Positions 8,056-16,823 are shown, counted from the first letter of the stretch. The stretch: DNA of 40,252 nt from an uncultured Pelagibacteraceae bacterium (GCA_902537055.1 CACAZW010000009.1:1-40252); one strand, 5' to 3'. Notes: generated by a model not told the origin, from the letters alone. Made by a program: numbers and translations.

Positions 8056-9219
8056 ATGGCTTCGTTGATACAAAGCAAAATTAGCACAAAACTAAATATG
8101 TCTAGGAGAATAAGAAGAACTCCTTACACCAAGAGAGTTGAAGAATGTGGTGTAACTGATTTTACTGTTGTAAATCATATGCTCTTACCAAAAAGATTTC
8201 AGAAATCTGTTGAGGATGATTATTGGCATTTAAATGAGCATGTTCAGCTATGGGATGTTTCTTGTCAAAGACAAGTTCAGATATCAGGTCCAGACGCTAG
8301 TTTATTAGTACAAAAAATGACGCCAAGATCTTTAAAAAATATGGAGACTGGAAAATGTTTTTATATTCCTATGATAGATGAAAATGCTGGAATGATAAAT
8401 GATCCAGTGTTGTTAAAGTTAGATGATGATATGTTTTGGATTTCAATAGCAGATTCTGATGTATTGCTTTGGGCAAAAGGTTTTGCAGTTGGTTTAAATC
8501 TAAATGTGAGCATAACAGAACCAGATGTATATCCTCTTGCAGTACAAGGTCCAAAGTCTGAAGATTTGATGGCATCAATATTCGGAGAAGATATTAGAAA
8601 ATTAAAATTCTTTAATTTTAGAATATTTGATTTTTTAGGAACTAAACAAATTATTGCAAGATCAGGATATAGCAAACAAGATGGATTTGAGATTTATTTT
8701 AAATGCTTTGAAGATTACTTCGACAAAAATGAAATGGGAGAAAAAATTTGGGATATAATATGGAAAGCGGGTAAAGAATTTAACATTGCTCCAGGATGCC
8801 CAAATTTAATTGACAGAATAGAAGCAGGATTAATGTCATATGGAAATGATTTTACAAAAGAAAATAATCCAATTGAATGTAACTTAGAAAAATATTGTAG
8901 TGACAAAAGCGATCATGATTTCATTGGAAAAAATGCTTTAGATAATATTAAGAAACAAGGTGTAAAACAAAAATTAAAAGGGGTATTATTTGATGGTGTA
9001 GATTGTCCTCCATGTTCAATTCCTTTTCCACTTTATTCAAAAGATAAGAAATTAATTGGTAAAATTACTTCAGGGATTTATTCTCCAAAATTCAAAAAAA
9101 ATATTGGTTTATCTATGATTTTAAATGAATTTTGCAAAACAGGATCAGAAGTTTTAGTTCACACTCCTGATAATAAATTAAGAAAAGGAATTGTGTCCTC
9201 TTTACCATTTTCAAAATAA
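8056..9219 (+). CDS. dmdA: Dimethylsulfoniopropionate demethylase DmdA (or very close paralogue)
   Basis: A 387-residue folate-dependent demethylase that transfers a methyl group from DMSP to tetrahydrofolate, giving methylmercaptopropionate. It matches DmdA rather than generic T-protein in many remembered blocks: SRRIRRTPYTKRVEECGV near residue 16, WDVSCQRQVQISGPDA (66-81), TPRSLKNM (89-96), AGMINDPVLLKL (111-122), SIADSDVLLWAKG (130-142), PLAVQGPKS, KFFNF and IARSGYSKQDGFEIYF. It is slightly longer than the roughly 370-residue SAR11 enzyme, mainly through an insert near residues 216-225. No DmdB, DmdC or DmdD gene is in the window. It follows the hydroxyisourate-hydrolase-like gene by 3 bp and precedes a thiolase by 22 bp. 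Paralogues acting on other methylated compounds cannot be excluded. Confidence 0.75.
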   Translation: MASLIQSKISTKLNMSRRIRRTPYTKRVEECGVTDFTVVNHMLLPKRFQKSVEDDYWHLNEHVQLWDVSCQRQVQISGPDASLLVQKMTPRSLKNMETGKCFYIPMIDENAGMINDPVLLKLDDDMFWISIADSDVLLWAKGFAVGLNLNVSITEPDVYPLAVQGPKSEDLMASIFGEDIRKLKFFNFRIFDFLGTKQIIARSGYSKQDGFEIYFKCFEDYFDKNEMGEKIWDIIWKAGKEFNIAPGCPNLIDRIEAGLMSYGNDFTKENNPIECNLEKYCSDKSDHDFIGKNALDNIKKQGVKQKLKGVLFDGVDCPPCSIPFPLYSKDKKLIGKITSGIYSPKFKKNIGLSMILNEFCKTGSEVLVHTPDNKLRKGIVSSLPFSK

Positions 9220-9241
9220 TAATTAGTGGTATAAGTCTTAT

Positions 9242-10366
9242 ATGAAAAGAGCAGTTATAGCAGGATATTCAAGATCACCTTTTACAATGGCAAGAAAAGG
9301 TGAATTAATTGATGTTAAGCCTGTAAAAATGTTCGCAGAAGTTGTTAAAAATCTTGTATCTAAAACTAAAGTAAATCCTGCTGATATAGAAGATATTGTT
9401 GTTGGGTGTGCTTTCCAGGTTGGAGAACAGAGTTTTAATATTGGGAAACTCACAACATTTTTATCTGGAATGGAAATACATACGTCTGGAATGACTGTCG
9501 ATAGATGGTGTGGTTCATCTATGGAAGCTATTCATGTTGCAGCAGGTAAAATAGCAATGGGCGCAGGAAAAGTTTTCGTATGTGGAGGTGTTGAAAGTAT
9601 GACTAGAGTTACAACTGGCTTTGAACCAATACCTTATCCTTACACAGATAAAGAAAATCCAAATGTTTATTTTTCAATGGGAATTACTGCTGAAAATGTT
9701 GCCAAGAGATATAAAATTTCAAGAACTGAGCAACAAGAGTTTGCAATTCAAAGTCATCAAAAAGCCAATGAAGCTGAAGTTAATGGTAAATTTAAAAATG
9801 AAATCGTTGAAATCGCTGGTTGCACAAAAGATGGAAACATACGTCCAAAAAGTAATCAAGAAACTTTAGATGGTTTAAAACTTGCATTTGATCAAGAAGG
9901 AACTGTTACTGCAGCAACATCCTCACCTCTTACCGATGGAGCAGCAGCAACATTGATATGTGAAGAAAGCTATGCAAAAGAAAATGGTTTAGAGATTTTA
10001 GCTAGAATTGTTTCAACTGGAGTTAAAGGATGTGAACCAGATGTAATGGGACTTGGACCTATAGGAGCAACTAAGAAAGCATTAGAGAGAGCAAATTTAT
10101 CAATTAATGATATCGATATTGTAGAGATTAATGAAGCTTTTGCTTCTCAATCAATAGCATGCTTAAAAGATCTTGGTATCGATCAAAAGAAAGCTAATTT
10201 GGATGGTGGAGCGTTAGCTCTAGGACACCCTCTAGGAGCAACAGGAGCTAGAATTACTGGCAAAGCTGCTGATTTGCTTAGACGTGAAAATAAGAAATAC
10301 GCTTTATCTACGCAATGCATCGGTTTAGGTATGGGTATTGCGACTGTAATCGAGTCGGTAAATTAA
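9242..10366 (+). CDS. Acetyl-CoA acyltransferase (thiolase)
   Basis: A 374-residue thiolase that condenses or cleaves 3-oxoacyl-CoA with CoA. The catalytic set is complete: acyl-accepting Cys90 in DRWCGSSMEA, NEAFASQ near residue 296, His329 in GGALALGHPLGATGAR, and Cys359 in CIGLGMG. It is a little shorter than typical 390-residue FadA or PhaA enzymes because of a compact loop region. It is the last gene of the plus-strand run and ends exactly one base before the stop of the convergent PotC-like gene, with no terminator visible between them. Its partner substrate is not clear. It could process acetoacetyl-CoA formed from acetoacetate released by carnitine breakdown elsewhere in the window, but that is inference. 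Confidence 0.85.
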   Translation: MKRAVIAGYSRSPFTMARKGELIDVKPVKMFAEVVKNLVSKTKVNPADIEDIVVGCAFQVGEQSFNIGKLTTFLSGMEIHTSGMTVDRWCGSSMEAIHVAAGKIAMGAGKVFVCGGVESMTRVTTGFEPIPYPYTDKENPNVYFSMGITAENVAKRYKISRTEQQEFAIQSHQKANEAEVNGKFKNEIVEIAGCTKDGNIRPKSNQETLDGLKLAFDQEGTVTAATSSPLTDGAAATLICEESYAKENGLEILARIVSTGVKGCEPDVMGLGPIGATKKALERANLSINDIDIVEINEAFASQSIACLKDLGIDQKKANLDGGALALGHPLGATGARITGKAADLLRRENKKYALSTQCIGLGMGIATVIESVN

Positions 10367-11221
10367 TTATCTATTAATTCCTCTTAAACGTTCTGATCTT
10401 CTTCTTAATAATTCAGCACTTATCAATATTAAGGTCGATAAAACAATTAAACATGTAGCAACTGCTAGAATTGTAGGACTTAATTGTTCTCTTAAACCTG
10501 TCCACATTTGAATTGGAATAGTTGTATTTTCAAGACCAGCTAAAAATAAAACGACTACAACTTCATCAAAAGAAGTTACAAAAGCAAACAAACCTCCTGA
10601 TATTACTCCAGGTAAAATCAACGGAAGTGTTACTTTCATAAATGTATTTACTGGGTTACTACCTAAACTAGCTGCCGCTCTTGTTACACTATGATCGAAA
10701 CCTGATAATGTAGCAGTAACAGTAATTACAACAAAAGGTGTTCCCAAAATTATATGAGCTAAAATTATTCCTGTATGAGTTGCCGCTAAACCTGCTTTTG
10801 CCATAAAAAAGAATATTGCAACACCTGATATAATAAGTGGAACTATCATTGGTGAAATCAAAGTTGCCATTATTATTCCTTTAAAAGGCATGTGTCTGCT
10901 GCTCAATCCTAATGCAGCAACCGTTCCTAAAATTACTGACCCTAAAGTTGCAAATATAGCAATAATAAAACTATTCTTTGCAGCAAGACCCCATGGGTTC
11001 TTTGTACCGTAAACCATATCTTTGTACCATCTTAATGAAAAAGCATCTGGGTCTAAATTCTTCATTCCTTCTGAAAAAACAAGAAACTCTTCTGCATTAA
11101 ATGATAATGGAAATATTACAAACAAAGGTGCTATTAAAAAAATAAAAACAAAAGTACATATGGCAATGTAAAAGTAGTGCCAAATTCTATATCTAGTTTC
11201 TGTATACTTTGGTAATGCCAT
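10367..11221 (-). CDS. potC: Spermidine/putrescine-type ABC permease, PotC-like
   Basis: A 284-residue inner-membrane permease of the PotC family. It has six hydrophobic segments (near 16-37, 80-105, 115-138, 145-170, 200-222 and 250-270). The coupling-helix loop is recognisable (SVTRAAASLGSNPVNTFMKV, about 178-197), followed by TLPLILPGVISGGLFAFVTSFDEVVVV. It is the last gene of the potD-potB-potC group; its start is one base from the PotB-like stop. The 15-20 extra N-terminal residues relative to the classical protein are not unusual. Substrate may be a polyamine, but the adjacent ectoine-hydrolase-like gene makes other cationic or zwitterionic solutes possible. Confidence 0.85.
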   Translation of the reverse strand: MALPKYTETRYRIWHYFYIAICTFVFIFLIAPLFVIFPLSFNAEEFLVFSEGMKNLDPDAFSLRWYKDMVYGTKNPWGLAAKNSFIIAIFATLGSVILGTVAALGLSSRHMPFKGIIMATLISPMIVPLIISGVAIFFFMAKAGLAATHTGIILAHIILGTPFVVITVTATLSGFDHSVTRAAASLGSNPVNTFMKVTLPLILPGVISGGLFAFVTSFDEVVVVLFLAGLENTTIPIQMWTGLREQLSPTILAVATCLIVLSTLILISAELLRRRSERLRGINR

Positions 11222-11222
11222 A

Positions 11223-12485
11223 CTAACCTAACTTAATATTATCAACTCCAACTAATTTATTATAAAGCCAATAGATAACCAAAACTCCTCCAAGTAACAT
11301 TAGTCCCATCGCTGACGCGAAACTCCAATCTAAAGTAGTCTTCATATGATATGCAATTTGGTTACTAATTAAGGTTCCTGATGCTCCCCCAACTAAAGCG
11401 GGTGTGATGTAGTATCCAATTGCTAAAATAAAAACTAAAAGACACCCTGCCCCGATACCTGGTATGGTTAATGGAAAATATACTTTCCAAAAAGCCACAA
11501 AAGGTGTTCCGCCAAGAGATTTACCTGCTCTCATTAAACTTGGCGAGATAGTTTTCATCACACTGTAAAGTGGTAAAACCATAAATGGTAATAGAATTTG
11601 TGTCATAGCAACATAAGTTCCGACTTTGTTGTACATCATTTCTGGCCTATTATCGTCTGACACAAGGCCAATCAATACAAAGAAATCATTAACTACTCCT
11701 TGCTGTTGAAGCAAAATCATCCAGCTAGCTGTTCTAACTAATAACGACGTCCAAAAAGGAAGAAGAACACAAATCATTAATAAATTACTATACTTCATTG
11801 GAAGTGTTGCTAGTAAATGGGCTATTGGGTAACCCATTAAGAAACAGAATACAGTAACAAAGAAAGCAACCTCTACAGTTCTCAACCATAAAATTCTATG
11901 TATTCTTCTGTCCTCACTAACTTGAGTAATTTTATTATCTTCATTCAAATACATATCCATGGCTTTTAAATATTTAGCTGAAGTGTAAGGAGGTGCAGTC
12001 CTTTTAATAGCTTGCCAGTATTCTACATTTCTCCATCTCTTATGAACTTTCATTATTTGTTCTTTAATACTTTGTGTCTCGTCAATTTTATTTCTTTTTA
12101 CCTGTCTGAATAATTTTTTTGTGATGGTGTTGAACCCATTTTTTTCTTTATTAAGTCTTTGAGCTAGTTTTCCATGTTCTTTTTTTTCTACAAGAATTTT
12201 AAAATCAGATAAAAATGAAGCAAATACTTCTTCAGATGGAAGTTCTTTACCGTCCCATGTCTCCATAGACTTAAATGTTTTTGGAAGCATGTTTGTAATC
12301 ATTTTATCATCAATACTTCTTGTAAACATTTCTCCGATTGGAAAAATATAAGTAATAATCAAAAAAAGTAGTAATGGCGCAACAAGTAAAAATGCTTTAA
12401 TTTTGTTTTTTCTTTCAGCTTTTTTTAAACTTATCTCTAAAGGAATTCCGTCAGTTGTAAGTATTTGTTTTGTTTCGCTGCTCAT
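11223..12485 (-). CDS. potB: Spermidine/putrescine-type ABC permease, PotB-like with long first periplasmic insert
   Basis: A 420-residue permease of the PotB family, well over the usual 280-300. The first membrane helix (about 31-50) is followed by roughly 140 polar, lysine-rich residues (about 55-198), then the second helix and the conserved permease core. The core includes the coupling loop LMRAGKSLGGTPFVAFWKVY near residues 317-336. The insert should face the periplasm and could help dock the binding protein. Similar long PotB forms are, as I recall, known in alphaproteobacteria. A strong terminator hairpin separates it from the binding-protein gene upstream. Confidence 0.85.
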   Translation of the reverse strand: MSSETKQILTTDGIPLEISLKKAERKNKIKAFLLVAPLLLFLIITYIFPIGEMFTRSIDDKMITNMLPKTFKSMETWDGKELPSEEVFASFLSDFKILVEKKEHGKLAQRLNKEKNGFNTITKKLFRQVKRNKIDETQSIKEQIMKVHKRWRNVEYWQAIKRTAPPYTSAKYLKAMDMYLNEDNKITQVSEDRRIHRILWLRTVEVAFFVTVFCFLMGYPIAHLLATLPMKYSNLLMICVLLPFWTSLLVRTASWMILLQQQGVVNDFFVLIGLVSDDNRPEMMYNKVGTYVAMTQILLPFMVLPLYSVMKTISPSLMRAGKSLGGTPFVAFWKVYFPLTIPGIGAGCLLVFILAIGYYITPALVGGASGTLISNQIAYHMKTTLDWSFASAMGLMLLGGVLVIYWLYNKLVGVDNIKLG

Positions 12486-12493
12486 AAATAAAA

Positions 12494-12517
12494 AGGGCGA
12501 CTTAAAAAAGTCGCCCT
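12494..12517 (-). terminator. Rho-independent terminator/attenuator after potD
   Basis: A perfect 10-bp stem (AGGGCGACTT / AAGTCGCCCT) with a 4-base loop. On the minus strand it is followed by TTTTATTT, just before the PotB-like start at 12485. It mirrors the hairpin after the peptide-binding protein and should leave the binding protein made in excess of its permeases. Confidence 0.85.
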
Positions 12518-12552
12518 ATATATATTATATTATTCTAGTCTTTTATACTCTT

Positions 12553-13668
12553 TTATAGACCAGCTTTCATAGCTTCCCACTTCTCACCAAGTTCTGTACC
12601 ATTATCAGCCCAGAAAAATGGATCAACTAAAAAGTATTTTTTAGTGTTTGAAGGAGCAGTTGGCATTTGTGGCATCATTTCAGTTTTACCATCTTTGTAC
12701 CAAGGCTCATTTGCTTTGATAATTTCTAAAGATGATAATCGGTATGGAGCATATGCAATATATTTAGCACTTCCAGCTAACATTTCAGTGTTAGTCATCA
12801 TTGCTAAAGCTTTTTTAGCATTTGCTTCATCTGGTCCACCTTTAACAAGTGCGAAATATTCATAGTCAAGACCTTGTCCATCCCATACTTGTTTAATTGG
12901 AGCACCTTCGCCAACTTCAGCATTAAAGAATCTTCCATTCCAACCAGTTGCCATAACAACTTCACCAGATACTAATAATTCTGGTGGTTGAGCACCTGCA
13001 GACCAGAATACACATCCACCATTTGGATCTGTACAAAGCTCTTTAATTTTATTCATAGCTCTATTAACACCAGCTTCAGTTTCTAGTAATTTGTAGATCT
13101 CTGATCCACCTTTACCCATATAAACACCGTCACCAGCTAATGCTATTTCTAGGTTTGTTAGAGCAGATTTGTAAATAGCTCTTTTTCCTGGAAATTTTTT
13201 AGTATTAAAGAAATCTTTTATAGTCGATGGTGTGCCGTCAACATTGTTTACGTTGTAAGCATAGTTCCAAGAATATAAAATGTTTCCTACAGCACATTTA
13301 CTCGGCATTGGAGCAAAGAAATCTTCACTTGCAGGAGTTCCATCTGGAGCTGCAGGGAAGTCTTTGTCAAAATCGAATTCGACAAAAATTCCTTCGTCAC
13401 ATCCGTTGATAGTATCAAATGCGAATACATCGATAATATCCCAAGTAATTGCACCTGCTTCTTTTTGAGCTTTAATCTCAGATAATCCACCTGAATAGTC
13501 TACCCAGTTGATATCAACACCAAGAGCTTTTGCAGTTGGATCACCATACCCTAGCTTTTGAGACTCTGTATAAGCTCCACCCCAAGATGCTACTGTAACC
13601 GCAAATGCAGATGAAGTTATTGAAAGAGCAAAAGAAAGAGCAAGTAATAATTTACTTAATTTTTTCAT
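12553..13668 (-). CDS. potD: Spermidine/putrescine-type ABC substrate-binding protein, PotD-like
   Basis: A 371-residue periplasmic binding protein. A signal peptide (MKKLSKLLLALSFALSITSS...) is likely cleaved after SAFA. The mature start VTVASWGGAYTESQKLGY is typical of the PotD-like family, which binds polyamines or related cations. Further family blocks are WDIIDVFAFD, SWNYAYN and GEVVMATGWNGRF. A very good Shine-Dalgarno (GGAGG) sits 8 bases upstream of the ATG, and a promoter-like sequence precedes it. It has its own terminator downstream, so it looks separately expressed within the pot cluster. Putrescine or spermidine is the default ligand, but neighbouring ectoine-hydrolase and EutA-like genes leave the true ligand open. 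Confidence 0.85.
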   Translation of the reverse strand: MKKLSKLLLALSFALSITSSAFAVTVASWGGAYTESQKLGYGDPTAKALGVDINWVDYSGGLSEIKAQKEAGAITWDIIDVFAFDTINGCDEGIFVEFDFDKDFPAAPDGTPASEDFFAPMPSKCAVGNILYSWNYAYNVNNVDGTPSTIKDFFNTKKFPGKRAIYKSALTNLEIALAGDGVYMGKGGSEIYKLLETEAGVNRAMNKIKELCTDPNGGCVFWSAGAQPPELLVSGEVVMATGWNGRFFNAEVGEGAPIKQVWDGQGLDYEYFALVKGGPDEANAKKALAMMTNTEMLAGSAKYIAYAPYRLSSLEIIKANEPWYKDGKTEMMPQMPTAPSNTKKYFLVDPFFWADNGTELGEKWEAMKAGL

Positions 13669-13714
13669 TTATCCTCCGTTTAAACGTTTAATATAAATTA
13701 ATTTATATAAGCGA

Positions 13715-13743
13715 AGTACAACAAAATCGATATTCAGAGTCAA
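13715..13743 (-). promoter_or_regulatory. Candidate sigma-70 promoter of potD
   Basis: Read on the minus strand, TTGACT (13738-13743) and TGTACT (13715-13720) are separated by exactly 17 bases. They lie about 47 bases upstream of the ATG in the gap between the potA-like and potD-like genes. The leader also holds the 10-bp palindrome CGTTTAAACG (13677-13686), which overlaps the start of the GGAGG ribosome site region. Confidence 0.45.
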
Positions 13744-13782
13744 CAGGCCATTTTGTTATAGGAAACTGGGATATTTAAGAAA

Positions 13783-14868
13783 TTATTTAGGATCTAGAGC
13801 TCTTGCGTCTTGACTGTTCCATCCTACTTTAATCTCATTACCTAATTTTAAATCTAACTCGTTTGAGCTATTTGGAACTTTTAAAATAAATTCTTTATTA
13901 CCTAAAAGATCTAATCTTACTCTAGTGTGATCACCATGGTAAATAACTTCTTCGATTTTTCCCGTTTGATTATTATCCATTTTATCTTTTGGATTTATCA
14001 ATGCTCTCTCAGGTCTTATTGAAACTGTTGTTTTATCACCTTTGGAAGTTACTGAAACTGGATTAGCTAAAATTTCTCCATTTTGTAGTTTAACTTTACA
14101 AACATCTTTTGAAATGTCGGTTACTTCTCCTCCAAATGTATTATTTTCACCTATAAACTCTGCAACGAAAGAATTAACTGGTTCTTCGTACAATTTATCA
14201 GGACTTGATAATTGCTGAACTTTACCATCATTAAAAACTGCGATCCTATTTGACATTGTTAATGCTTCTCCTTGATCGTGTGTAACGTAAACTACAGTAA
14301 CACCAATATTTTCATGAATATGTTTAATTTCGTATTGCATACTTTCTCTTAAGTTTTTATCTAAAGCTCCAAGAGGTTCATCCATTAGAACTACTGCTGG
14401 ATCAAATACTAGAGCTCTTGCAACAGCTACCCTTTGTTGCTGACCACCAGATAATTGCGCTGGCATTCTACTTTCAAATCCTGACAAAGAAACCATTGAT
14501 AAAGCTTTATCTACTTTTTTATCAATCTCATCTTTTTGAACTTTTCTAACTCTTAAAGGAAATGCTAAATTTTCATAAACTGTCATATGAGGAAACAATG
14601 CATAATTTTGAAAAACCATTCCAATTCCTCTTTTGTGTGGTGGAATATTTGAAATAGGATTAGAATCTAAATAGATTTCACCATTGGTTGGTGTTTCGAA
14701 TCCAGCCAACATCATCAGACAAGTTGTTTTTCCTGAACCAGATGGACCAAGCATAGTAATGAACTCGCCCTCTGAGATATTAAGATTTAAATCTTTTACT
14801 ACTAAGACTTTACCATCGTAACTTTTGTCAACTTTATCGAACTTAACGAATTCTGTATTTTTAGACAT
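13783..14868 (-). CDS. potA: Spermidine/putrescine-type ABC transporter ATPase, PotA-like
   Basis: A 361-residue cytoplasmic ATPase. It has Walker A GPSGSGKT (41-48), the Q-loop region GMVFQNYALFPHMTVYEN, signature LSGGQQQRVAVARAL, Walker B VVLMDEPLGALD and switch VTHDQGEAL. The C-terminal ~120 residues form a TOBE-type regulatory domain typical of PotA/UgpC. It powers the PotB/PotC permease pair. It lies between the M24 peptidase-like gene (38-bp gap) and potD (114-bp gap with a promoter). It is therefore probably cotranscribed with the ectoine-hydrolase-like gene, a link between transporter and catabolic enzyme. Confidence 0.9.
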   Translation of the reverse strand: MSKNTEFVKFDKVDKSYDGKVLVVKDLNLNISEGEFITMLGPSGSGKTTCLMMLAGFETPTNGEIYLDSNPISNIPPHKRGIGMVFQNYALFPHMTVYENLAFPLRVRKVQKDEIDKKVDKALSMVSLSGFESRMPAQLSGGQQQRVAVARALVFDPAVVLMDEPLGALDKNLRESMQYEIKHIHENIGVTVVYVTHDQGEALTMSNRIAVFNDGKVQQLSSPDKLYEEPVNSFVAEFIGENNTFGGEVTDISKDVCKVKLQNGEILANPVSVTSKGDKTTVSIRPERALINPKDKMDNNQTGKIEEVIYHGDHTRVRLDLLGNKEFILKVPNSSNELDLKLGNEIKVGWNSQDARALDPK

Positions 14869-14906
14869 CTAGTGTTTAAAACATTTAAGAAGTTAATTAT
14901 CAATAG

Positions 14907-16079
14907 CTAATAGTTCTTAATATGTAGCTCTTTTGGAAATTTACAGAATAATTCACAACCTTTGTCGGTAACTCGGATTGCTTCAGATGCTTCTACTCCC
15001 CAATCACCAAACTGCATTACTGCAATCATATGAAAACAAACATTTGGTTCAAGTACTGTCATATCGCCTTTATAAATATTTAAAGTATGCTCTCCCCAAT
15101 CTGGTGGATATCCTATGCCTATTGAGTAACCCGTTCTTGATTTCTTCTCGATACCATATTTATCTAAAATTTTCCAAAAGGCTTGGGCAACATCATTTGC
15201 TGTATTTCCGGGTTTTGTAGCATCAATTCCAGCTTGTAAAGCTTCTATAGTTTTATTCATTGTATCTATTTTTAATTGATCAGGTTTACCTAATAAAATT
15301 GTTCGAGCCATAGGTGCGTGATATCTTTTATAAACACCTGAAAGTTCAATTATAGTTGCTTCACCTTCAATAAATTTATCTTGGGTTGCTGTTAAATGTG
15401 AAGCAGATGTACCTTTTCCAGTTGGAAGAAGTGTTGCGATACTAGAATATTCACCTCCAAATTCTTCTGTACCATAAAATAAAGACTTTTGAATTTCTCC
15501 AACAACATCACATTGTCTTGTACCAGGTTTAATTACTTCCATTGCAGTTTGCATTCCTTTTTGAGAAATTAAAGCAGCAGACTTCATATAATTTATCTCT
15601 GCATTAGATTTAATTAATCTAGCCCAATTAACTAGTCGATCAGAATCGATAATGTTTGCATTTGGTAACCCCTGTTTAATCTTTTCATAACAAAAAGCTG
15701 TAAAATAATGAGCATCCATTTCAACTCCAATAGACAGTTTATCCCATTTTTTTTCTTTAATTACCTTGGTCAAGTAATCATAGGGATGTTTTGGCCAAGT
15801 ATGAATATAACTCTCATCATAAACAATAATATTGTCTTTATTTAAATAGGTCTTTATGTACGCCCCACCTGCATCCTGATCTCTAACAAAGCAAATTGGC
15901 TCTTTTGAATCAACGTGCACTAATACACATTGTGCATAATAAAAAGACCAAGCATCGTAGCCTGTAAGATAATTCATATTATTTGTGTCGTGAGAAATGA
16001 TTAAATCAATTTTTTTCTCTCTCATCAGAGATTGAACTTTTAATAGTCTTTGTTTGTATTCTTCTTTTGAAAAGGACAT
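14907..16079 (-). CDS. doeA: Ectoine hydrolase DoeA/EutD-like M24-family protein
   Basis: A 390-residue pita-bread-fold protein of the M24/creatinase family. It closely follows ectoine hydrolase, which opens the ectoine ring to N-acetyl-diaminobutyrate. Characteristic blocks are NMNYLTGYDAWSFY (34-47), NWARLIKSNAEINYMKSAA (151-169), FYGTEEFGGEYSSI (201-214), IELSGVYKRYHAPMART (244-260), SRTGYSIGIGYPPDWGEHT (314-332) and FHMIAVMQFGDWGVEASEA (349-367). The classical paired Asp metal ligands of aminopeptidases are not evident, as expected for this branch. It is followed after 3 bp of spacing by an EutA-like gene upstream, the same pairing as in known ectoine clusters. DoeB and DoeD are absent here, so ectoine as substrate is likely but unproven. 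Confidence 0.7.
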   Translation of the reverse strand: MSFSKEEYKQRLLKVQSLMREKKIDLIISHDTNNMNYLTGYDAWSFYYAQCVLVHVDSKEPICFVRDQDAGGAYIKTYLNKDNIIVYDESYIHTWPKHPYDYLTKVIKEKKWDKLSIGVEMDAHYFTAFCYEKIKQGLPNANIIDSDRLVNWARLIKSNAEINYMKSAALISQKGMQTAMEVIKPGTRQCDVVGEIQKSLFYGTEEFGGEYSSIATLLPTGKGTSASHLTATQDKFIEGEATIIELSGVYKRYHAPMARTILLGKPDQLKIDTMNKTIEALQAGIDATKPGNTANDVAQAFWKILDKYGIEKKSRTGYSIGIGYPPDWGEHTLNIYKGDMTVLEPNVCFHMIAVMQFGDWGVEASEAIRVTDKGCELFCKFPKELHIKNY

Positions 16080-16082
16080 AAA

Positions 16083-16823
16083 TTAGTCAAACAGTCTTCC
16101 AAATCCTTTTACAGATTTATTTTCACCTATATTTTCTAAAGATTCCCAGATTAAAGCCTGATTGCTTGAAAGAACTGGTATTCCAAGTTTATCTTCTAAT
16201 TTTTGTATTAGAGGAAGAACTGGTAAAGCGGTGCAAGATACAAATAAAGCATCTGCCTCACTTACATCTAAATTTATTAGCACATCAAACAGATAATTTT
16301 GATCTACTTTACCAATCTCCATGTCAGAATGAATATCAAAGTATGAATTTGAGGTGATTTCAAAACCAGATGATTTAAAATAATCAACAACATCATTGTT
16401 AACTTTTTTACTATAAGGTGTGAATATAGAAAGTTTTTTAATATTTAATTTTTTCAATGCTTTCAAAGCTGCTGTACTTGGTGTTGAAAGTTTTGCCTCA
16501 GGTTTTGCTGCTTGTATTTTATTTTTAATTTTATCGTACCCTGCTGCAATAGTTCCTGATGTACAAGCATATACAACACAGTCTAATTTTTGCTCTGGCA
16601 AGATATCTCTTGTTACTTGAGTAATATTCTCTGACATTTTGATCAAATTCTCTTTGGTTAAGGGATTATAACATTCTATTCTATTTACAAAAAAATCTAT
16701 TTTTTTATCTTTAATTACACTTATAAAATCTTTTTCAATCACTAGATCGGTTGCTAAAGCGATAAGTCCAATACGTGGATTTTGGTTATTTTTAAATTTT
16801 GGTTCTATTTTTCGTGATTTCAT
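16083..16823 (-). CDS. Asp/Glu racemase/maleate isomerase family protein, EutA-like
   Basis: A cytoplasmic protein of about 246 residues in the Asp/Glu racemase, arylmalonate decarboxylase and maleate isomerase superfamily. It begins RIGLIALATDLVIEKDF, the usual EutA-type start, and has both catalytic cysteines, in YACTSGT and VSCTALP. I chose the ATG at 16823. An ATG at 16844 adds seven residues (MWWYIVF) that do not fit the family. In ectoine utilisation clusters EutA sits beside the hydrolase, as here, and has been proposed to act on the ectoine enantiomer or a ring intermediate. That role is from knowledge of the cluster, not from this sequence. Confidence 0.7.
   Translation of the reverse strand: MKSRKIEPKFKNNQNPRIGLIALATDLVIEKDFISVIKDKKIDFFVNRIECYNPLTKENLIKMSENITQVTRDILPEQKLDCVVYACTSGTIAAGYDKIKNKIQAAKPEAKLSTPSTAALKALKKLNIKKLSIFTPYSKKVNNDVVDYFKSSGFEITSNSYFDIHSDMEIGKVDQNYLFDVLINLDVSEADALFVSCTALPVLPLIQKLEDKLGIPVLSSNQALIWESLENIGENKSVKGFGRLFD

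Noticed and set aside
14907..16079. M24-family protein as the DMSP lyase DddP, because DmdA is in the window
   Set aside because: Its blocks (NYLTGYDAWSFY, YGTEEFGGEYSS, GYPPDWGEHT) are those of ectoine hydrolase, it is about 50 residues shorter than DddP, and it lies beside an EutA-like gene.
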